Source: JBEVNR01 sp040507985 (GTDB lineage Bacteria > Pseudomonadota > Alphaproteobacteria > Rickettsiales > UBA6187). Taken from it: a DNA stretch of 9,787 bases. The translations under genes were made by a program, and so were the position numbers. The DNA is taken from assembly GCA_040507985.1 (NCBI GenBank), contig JBEVNR010000024.1, positions 1 to 9,787 of the forward strand, read 5' to 3'. Every line of letters begins with the position of its first letter. The stretch's first letter is position 1. The notes beneath the pieces were generated by a model. That model was not told where the DNA came from, did no database searches, and was given only the letters and a program-made list of their open reading frames with translations. Below are positions 5,933 to 9,787 of this stretch, piece by piece.

Positions 5933-7138
5933 ATGGCGGCGACGAACAATCTCGGCATAGCCCTGATCGAACAGGGGCAGGCGCAAAAGGAGGTGACGGC
6001 GAACCAAGCGTTCGCCAAGATCGACGCGCTGCTGAATTTTTCCGTCATCGACCGCGATTTGACGGCGCCGCCCGTGTCGCCTTCCGCCGGCGACGCCTAC
6101 ATCCCCCATGCGACCGCGACCGGCGCGTGGGCCGGCCGCGAAAACCATATCGCGTTTTATTACAACAACTCGTGGAATTTCATCGTTCCCAACGAAGGGC
6201 TGGCCGCGTATGTCGCCGACGAAGGCGCGCTGCTCGTCTTCAACGGCACGGCGTGGGGCGGCTTCGGGCTGCAAAACATGCCGCTGCTCGGCGTGAACGC
6301 GACGGCGGACGCCACTAACAAGCTCTCCGTCAAATCCTCCGCCATCCTTTTCGACAATATCGGCGCGGGGGTGCAGGCGAAGCTGAACAAGGCGGCCGCC
6401 GGCGACACGGCAAGCTTTTTATTTCAGGACGGCTACTCCGGCCGCGCGGAATTCGGCTGCGTCGGCGACGACAATTTCACCCTGAAAGTCTCTCCCGACG
6501 GCGCGGCGTGGAATACCGCCCTCGTCGTCGACAAAACCACCGGCAAACCCACGCTGAAGAAAGTCGCCTTCTTTCAGGACGGCGCGGCGGCGGCGCCGGG
6601 CGTCGCTTTCGAAAGCGACCCCGACACGGGGCTTTTTCGCCCCGCGTCCGACATTCTGGCCATAGCCGCCGGCGGATCGGAACGGCTGCGTGTCGGCGCG
6701 GGCGGCCTGTCGTTCGACGGCGGCGCGAACTATCTGGGGCGTTACGAGCGGGGCGCCTTCACCCCGACACTTTTCGGCGCGACGGCGGCGGGGACGACGA
6801 CCTACACGACGCAGGACGGCGTCTACCGGCGCGTGGACGACCTCGTCTTCGGCAACGGCCGCGTGATCTGGACGAACGCCACGGGCACGGGCGGGGCGCG
6901 CATCGGCGGGCTGCCGTTCGCCGTGGCCGCCGGCACGGGCAACCGGGGCATGGTCAACTTCCAGTACTACAACTCGCTGTCGATGCCGGCGGGCAACTTT
7001 CCCGGCGGCTACCCGGAGCCGGGGGCGAGCTACATCACGCTGCGCAAAGCCACCGAATCGACCATGTCCGGCGCGATGGACATGACGGAGGCGTCGACGT
7101 CGGGCGAGTTCTATTTCACCTTCATATACAGGGCCTAG
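5933..7138 (+). CDS. DUF2793 tail fibre / receptor-binding protein
   Basis: A 401-residue fibre protein that probably forms the receptor-binding appendage. Residues 1-110 are a DUF2793 domain: LGIALIEQGQAQKEVTANQA, the conserved Gly-x-Ala-Tyr region (AGDAYIP), then FYYNNSWNFIVP and LLVFNGTAW. Residues about 120-210 (LGVNATADATNKLSVKS, then LNKAAAGDTASFLFQDGYSG) are the segment usually following DUF2793. Around 229 lies SDPDTGLFRPASD, a tail-fibre motif shared with many phage fibres. Residues about 269-330 (GRYERGAFTPTLFG to GGLPF) look like the C-terminal receptor-binding knob found in unrelated fibres, which suggests domain swapping. The start is fixed by the family N-terminus; AAAAGG lies 10 bases upstream. 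It opens the fibre-lysis operon and in simpler relatives would be expected close behind the tail-tip gene, from which it is here separated by the minus-strand cargo. Confidence 0.93.
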   Translation: MAATNNLGIALIEQGQAQKEVTANQAFAKIDALLNFSVIDRDLTAPPVSPSAGDAYIPHATATGAWAGRENHIAFYYNNSWNFIVPNEGLAAYVADEGALLVFNGTAWGGFGLQNMPLLGVNATADATNKLSVKSSAILFDNIGAGVQAKLNKAAAGDTASFLFQDGYSGRAEFGCVGDDNFTLKVSPDGAAWNTALVVDKTTGKPTLKKVAFFQDGAAAAPGVAFESDPDTGLFRPASDILAIAAGGSERLRVGAGGLSFDGGANYLGRYERGAFTPTLFGATAAGTTTYTTQDGVYRRVDDLVFGNGRVIWTNATGTGGARIGGLPFAVAAGTGNRGMVNFQYYNSLSMPAGNFPGGYPEPGASYITLRKATESTMSGAMDMTEASTSGEFYFTFIYRA

Positions 7139-7141
7139 GCT

Positions 7142-7393
7142 ATGTTTTCGGAAATATACGGAAAGGGTATCTTTAAGGACAACGGCGTGACGGCGCTGGA
7201 GGTCGACCCCAGGGCGGGGACCGTCTCGGTGATGCGCGAGTATGTCTCGGCGGACTATGAAAAAACCCTCTGGCGCGCCGCCTTTCGCACGGACGACGCC
7301 GAGGGGCTGGCCGCGCATTTGCCGCCCGGGCGAATCGCCGCGCTCGCCGCGCTGGCGCCGACCCCCGAACAACCCGAAGAGGAAGGAGCGTAG
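7142..7393 (+). CDS. Small phage protein, unknown function
   Basis: An 83-residue acidic protein starting 3 bases after the fibre stop, so probably translated by coupling; the local Shine-Dalgarno is weak. The N-terminal half (MFSEIYGKGIFKDNG, VTALEVDPRAGTVSVMREY) looks like short beta strands and the end is Pro/Glu-rich (PTPEQPEEEGA). There is no signal peptide or membrane segment. Its position between a fibre and lysis genes would suit a fibre chaperone or accessory protein, but no family is recognised. Codon use and GC match the flanking genes, and the operon spacing supports it as real. Confidence 0.65.
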   Translation: MFSEIYGKGIFKDNGVTALEVDPRAGTVSVMREYVSADYEKTLWRAAFRTDDAEGLAAHLPPGRIAALAALAPTPEQPEEEGA

Positions 7394-7396
7394 GCC

Positions 7397-7726
7397 ATGG
7401 CCCCAGACAAGGAAAGCGCGGCGGAGGCCGTGAGCGACCTGATCGCCAAGACGGATTACTGCCGGTTGGTGACGCTGGCCATTTTCGCCGCCTTCGCTTT
7501 TTGGTTGTATCTGGACTCCCAAAGAAAAACGAGCGATTCCGAATATATGCGCGAAATCCTCGTGCGGCAGGAAGTGGCCGCCAAGGCCGCCGAAGAGCAG
7601 GCGCGCCAAACCGGCGAGATTCTGCAACTCATGAACCGCATCATGTCGCTGCTGGAGAGCGCGTCTCGCCAACCGCAGCCGACAGCCGAAAACGGCAGCG
7701 CAGTAAAAGAGGGAGGCGCCGCATGA
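7397..7726 (+). CDS. Single-pass membrane protein with coiled coil; candidate holin or inner-membrane spanin
   Basis: A 109-residue protein with one membrane segment at about 23-39 (LVTLAIFAAFAFWLYL), then a helical, probably coiled-coil stretch at about 50-90 (MREILVRQEVAAKAAEEQ, ILQLMNRIMSLLES) and a polar tail. A strong ribosome site (AAGGAG, 7383-7388) lies 8 bases before the ATG. Its stop overlaps the start of a lipoprotein gene by 4 bases (ATGA), and the endolysin follows. A membrane protein with a coiled coil paired with a lipoprotein is the layout of an i-spanin/o-spanin pair; alternatively it is a one-segment holin. No clear multi-pass holin is seen in the window. Topology cannot be decided: positive charges lie on both sides of the membrane segment. 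Confidence 0.75.
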   Translation: MAPDKESAAEAVSDLIAKTDYCRLVTLAIFAAFAFWLYLDSQRKTSDSEYMREILVRQEVAAKAAEEQARQTGEILQLMNRIMSLLESASRQPQPTAENGSAVKEGGAA

Positions 7727-8079
7727 AAGCCATAATGCTTTTGTCCGCATTGCTGTTGCCCTCGTGCGCGGCGATTCAGGCGCAGCCAGGCGCGTTCGCC
7801 TTTAACGAGACGGCAAGTTTTATAACGGCGCGCGGGCCGGAAGAAGCCGCCCGCGCTTCGGTCTATCTGGCCGAGAAGGTAGAGCAAGCCGAAACCGCCG
7901 GCCGCGCCGTCAAGGCGGCGTCGTTTTGCGGCGAGATTTGCGCCGTGTCGGCGGCAAAATCGGCCTATGAGCGCGACCGTTATGCAATCGATCACGGCGT
8001 AGCCTTCGCCGAAAATTACTGCCGCGCCTCGTGCGGGCGTCCCGCGCCCGAAAAATCCGCGAAAAAACAAGAATTATAG
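7723..8079 (+). CDS. Lipoprotein with paired CX3C motifs; candidate outer-membrane spanin
   Basis: A 118-residue exported protein. Residues 1-15 form a short lipoprotein signal, MKAIMLLSALLLPSC, with C15 as the likely lipidated residue; Pro at -2 makes the lipobox imperfect. The mature part is mainly helical and Ala/Glu-rich, followed by a CX3C pair (C69, C73), 26 residues, and a second CX3C pair (C100, C104). Such spacing could lock a helical hairpin by two disulfides in the periplasm. The frame is open further upstream, but the ATG at 7723 is chosen for the signal peptide, the GGGAGG 6 bases before it, and the ATGA overlap with the previous gene. Position before the endolysin suggests an o-spanin role. 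It is longer and more cysteine-rich than typical o-spanins, so a separate envelope function is possible. Confidence 0.7.
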   Translation: MKAIMLLSALLLPSCAAIQAQPGAFAFNETASFITARGPEEAARASVYLAEKVEQAETAGRAVKAASFCGEICAVSAAKSAYERDRYAIDHGVAFAENYCRASCGRPAPEKSAKKQEL

Positions 8080-8082
8080 GAG
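8078..8082 (+). promoter_or_regulatory. Ribosome binding site deciding the endolysin GTG start
   Basis: AGGAG, 6 bases before GTG 8089 and overlapping the stop codon of the lipoprotein gene. It supports GTG as the start and translation coupled to the preceding gene. Confidence 0.7.
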
Positions 8083-8088
8083 AAACTT

Positions 8089-8643
8089 GTGCAATCCGTT
8101 CCCCATCCAACCCGCGACCGCTTGATCGAAGAATTGCTCGCCCGCGAGGGCGGCTACGTCGGCGACCCGAACGACAGCGGCGGCAAGACGAATTTCGGCG
8201 TCACGGAGCGCGTCGCCCGTCGTTTCGGCTATCGCGGCGACATGGAGGGCATGCCCCGCGCCAAGGCCGTCGAGATTTATATCGCGCAATATTGGGACGC
8301 GCTCGGACTCGACGAGGTATGCTTTCTGTCGCAGAAGCTGGCGGAAAAACTGTTCGACGCCGGCGTCAATTGCGGCGTCCCGCGCGCCGCCGAATGGCTG
8401 CAGCGCGCCCTCAACGTATTCAACAGGAACGGCGCAGACTATCCGGACGTGACAATGGACGGCGACGTCGGCCCGGCCACCCTGAACGCCCTAAAATCCT
8501 TCGCCGCCAAGCGCGGCGAACCCGGGCTGAACAACGTCACAAAGGCCGTCGCCGCCCTCCAAGGCGCACACTACATAAACCTCGCCGAAAAACGCGCCAA
8601 AGACGAGGCCTTCATCAATGGATGGTTTCAAAATAGGGGATGA
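8089..8643 (+). CDS. Endolysin, glycoside hydrolase family 108 with peptidoglycan-binding domain
   Basis: A 184-residue lysozyme-like muramidase that cuts peptidoglycan at the end of infection. The N-terminal catalytic domain (residues about 8-92) shows the family signature EGGYVGDPNDSGGKTNFGVT, with E20 as the expected catalytic glutamate, then IYIAQYWDALGLDEV. Residues about 95-175 match the PG_binding_3 type domain (FDAGVNCGVPRAAEWLQRAL, then DGDVGPATLNALKSF). Length is normal for two-domain GH108 phage lysins. No signal peptide or signal-anchor is present, so release depends on a holin. It is the last gene of the operon. Confidence 0.95.
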   Translation: MQSVPHPTRDRLIEELLAREGGYVGDPNDSGGKTNFGVTERVARRFGYRGDMEGMPRAKAVEIYIAQYWDALGLDEVCFLSQKLAEKLFDAGVNCGVPRAAEWLQRALNVFNRNGADYPDVTMDGDVGPATLNALKSFAAKRGEPGLNNVTKAVAALQGAHYINLAEKRAKDEAFINGWFQNRG

Positions 8644-9109
8644 CAGGTTAAAAGAACGATTTTAAAAACTGTGCTTGCTCTCTGACGGGGGAAGTAATGA
8701 ATATCAGCCTTAAATCTGAGGTTCGAATTCCGTCAAGAATGGGGAGCCAACAAGCCCTAGAAGAATAAGGGTTTTCTTCAAAAACATCCCCCGCCGAAAC
8801 CCGTAAAAAACCCTCGGTTTTGCCCGCTTTCGCCACATTCACAGCACAATCCTGACACACTGGAAGAAGCCTCTTCCGGTAACCATGCGCTGATTTTCTT
8901 CTGCGGCCGTCTTCTTGCGGTTTATCAACTACCCCGACCGCCAGCATTTTGTTGGCGGTCCCTTTATGGAACGGGGAGTCGATGCGCCGCCGCTTTCGCC
9001 GCAAACCGAATCTTCGAAAGATCGACGGCGTGATCGCCTTGCTGATAGCCTTGGCGCGCGCCCTGTGCGGCGACGGGGCGGCGCAGCCCAGCGTGTACGA
9101 GGAGAGGGG
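8644..9109 (+). other. Region without a recognised gene
   Basis: About 465 bases between the endolysin and the recognisable GGDEF remnant. Open frames on both strands give low-complexity or Arg-rich translations that match nothing I know. It holds a perfect 8-base inverted repeat (8936-8943 and 8953-8960) and a weak AAAACC-CTC-GGTTTT hairpin around 8807-8821. It may include the phage-host junction and the decayed 5' part of the GGDEF gene; neither can be placed exactly. Confidence 0.5.
8936..8960. repeat. Inverted repeat (8-base arms, 9-base loop)
   Basis: GACCGCCA and TGGCGGTC are perfect inverted arms around the loop GCATTTTGT. On the plus strand the stem is followed by CCTTTAT, not a real T-run, so a transcription terminator for the lysis operon is possible but weak. 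Confidence 0.35.
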
Positions 9110-9507
9110 GATTGTCCTCTTTGCCTTGCATTTATTGATATAGACAACTTTAAGGCCATCAACACCGAAATCTGCCATGATAAAGCAGATTTGGTAATCA
9201 TAGAGCTATCCAAGATTTTGGGAGAATTACTTGTTGGACGGGGGAAGCTGTACCATAGGAGCGGAGATGGATTCTTAGTTTGCCTACACAACTCCGATGG
9301 GAATGAAGCCAAGTATCTTTTTGATGGGCTATAAGCATTATTGGTCAGCATTCTTTTACGGTACTGCCCCGAAATATCTCTATTAGCGTTGGAATAGCAC
9401 AGTATGAACAAGGTATGCCGTTAGAGGCTCTTTCAGAGCATTCCAACCTAGCCATGAAAACTGCTAAGGAGCAGGGTAAAGGTCGCACTTTTGTATTTGG
9501 TTCTTGA
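9110..9507 (+). pseudogene. Frameshifted GGDEF (diguanylate cyclase) domain remnant
   Basis: The translation from 9110 gives DCPLCLAFIDIDNFKAINTE, a textbook start of a GGDEF domain (the metal-binding IDIDNFK segment), then LYHRSGDGFLVCLHN where GGDEF should stand. The motif reads SGDGF, so the catalytic glutamate is missing, and no RxxD inhibitory site is present. The frame stops at 9332-9334, but the domain continues one frame over: NISISVGIAQYEQG, then ALSEHSNLAMKTAKEQGKGRTFVF, ending at TGA 9505-9507. A 1-base deletion (or 2-base insertion) near 9320-9335 explains the break. The frame is open to the left as far as 8915, but that part is Arg-rich and unlike any sensor domain. The remnant ends 7 bases from the encoded CCA of the convergent tRNA. 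It is probably host DNA and probably inactive. Its base composition is lower in GC than the phage genes. Confidence 0.82.
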
Positions 9508-9514
9508 GAAAAAA

Positions 9515-9590
9515 TGGTGGGGGGAGAGGGATTTGAACCCCCGGCCAAGGCGTTATGAGCGCCCTGCTCTAACCGCTGAGCTATCCCCCC
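9515..9590 (-). tRNA. tRNA with anticodon CAT, probably tRNA-Ile2 (lysidine type), possibly elongator tRNA-Met
   Basis: A complete 76-base cloverleaf on the minus strand. The acceptor stem pairs GGGGGGA with TCCCCCC (7 bp), with discriminator A and an encoded CCA (9515-9517). The D arm is GCTC-AGCGGTTA-GAGC, the anticodon loop CTCATAA on a 5-bp stem, the variable loop TGGCC, and the T arm GGGGG-TTCAAAT-CCCTC. The wording around the anticodon and variable loop (GCTCATAA, then TTGG) and the D loop resemble bacterial tRNA-Ile(CAU), whose C34 is turned into lysidine by TilS; elongator tRNA-Met shares the anticodon and cannot be excluded by eye. A run of six T follows the CCA. Its 3' end faces the phage genes, the usual side for tRNA-targeted integration. 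Confidence 0.95.
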
Positions 9591-9716
9591 AAAAAACATC
9601 TTCCATCGCTGATGCAACGAACCGGTTAAACTCCAATTATTCTTCGATTTTTTAATAGGACTTACGCTAGCTGAGCATCTTTTTGGCGCTTTCAGCGGTA
9701 AAAATCGTCTAAAAAT

Positions 9717-9743
9717 GCTCATCCCCGCTTACGCGGGGACAGG
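9717..9743. repeat. Solitary hairpin resembling a type I-E CRISPR repeat
   Basis: GCTCATCCCCGC-TTAC-GCGGGGACAGG has a perfect 6-bp GC stem with a 4-base loop, and its reverse complement has the GTCCCCGCGTAAGCGGGGATGAGC form of type I-E repeats. No second copy occurs in the 44 bases to the window edge, where a normal 61-base repeat-spacer unit should have shown its first bases, nor to the left. It may be a degenerate terminal repeat, an orphan repeat, or an unrelated palindrome. Confidence 0.35.
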
Positions 9744-9787
9744 CCTTCGCGTTGAGTACGCTGCGCTTTTTATCCGTTTTTGACCTA

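Noticed and set aside
8720..8731. GGTTCGAATTCC, looking like a tRNA T arm, followed by a CCA at some distance
   Set aside because: The stem does not pair properly, the distance to CCA is wrong, and no acceptor, D or anticodon arms fit upstream. It does not match the 3' end of the tRNA at 9515-9590 either, so it is not supported as an att remnant.
8648..9178. Long open frame on the minus strand (176 residues)
   Set aside because: The translation is low in recognisable structure, runs antisense to the clear GGDEF remnant and has no good ribosome site; it looks like chance.
9717..9787. A CRISPR array
   Set aside because: Only one repeat-like element is visible; the next repeat expected near 9778 is absent, so an array cannot be claimed.

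Overview
The window reads as the right-hand part of a tailed (siphovirus-like) prophage or prophage-derived element in an alphaproteobacterium, followed by a short stretch of probable host DNA. The host class is inferred from two protein types: a very large tail-tip protein of the gene-transfer-agent 'megatron' type (TIM-barrel-like, RcGTA gene 15 family) and a tail fibre with an N-terminal DUF2793 domain. Both are typical of alphaproteobacterial phages and GTAs. A finer taxonomic call is not possible from this sequence.

Layout. (1) 1-3797, plus strand, GC-rich: the last codons of an upstream tail gene, then the complete 1258-residue tail-tip/host-attachment protein. (2) 3759-5805, minus strand, mostly AT-rich: a block of accessory genes lying head-on to the tail genes. 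In order of transcription these are a BrnT toxin and BrnA antitoxin pair behind a palindromic promoter/operator, a protein with an N-terminal zinc-finger-like cysteine cluster and a C-terminal nucleoside 2-deoxyribosyltransferase-like domain, and a small Gly-rich membrane protein. Between the last two lies an orphaned, diverged second copy of the 3' end of the tail-tip gene. (3) 5933-8643, plus strand, GC-rich: a tail fibre (DUF2793), a small unknown protein, a single-pass membrane protein, a lipoprotein with four additional cysteines, and a GH108-type endolysin. The spacing is tight, with stop/start gaps of 3 bases and one 4-base overlap, so this looks like one fibre-plus-lysis operon. (4) 8644-9787, lower GC: a stretch with no recognised gene, a frameshifted GGDEF-domain remnant with a degenerate active site, a tRNA with anticodon CAT on the minus strand, and an isolated hairpin resembling a type I-E CRISPR repeat near the window edge.

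How it fits together. The plus-strand genes build the tail tip and receptor-binding fibre and then lyse the cell. The minus-strand block is best read as lysogenic-conversion ('moron') cargo placed exactly at the end of the tail-tip gene. The stranded second 3' end (76% identical at the DNA level by hand count, 22 of 29 residues identical when translated) is the most informative feature. It suggests that cargo has been exchanged at this boundary more than once by recombination between related phages, each exchange bringing its own version of the tail gene's end. The cargo proteins could act in defence or superinfection exclusion, but that is inference from position and domain family, not something the sequence proves.
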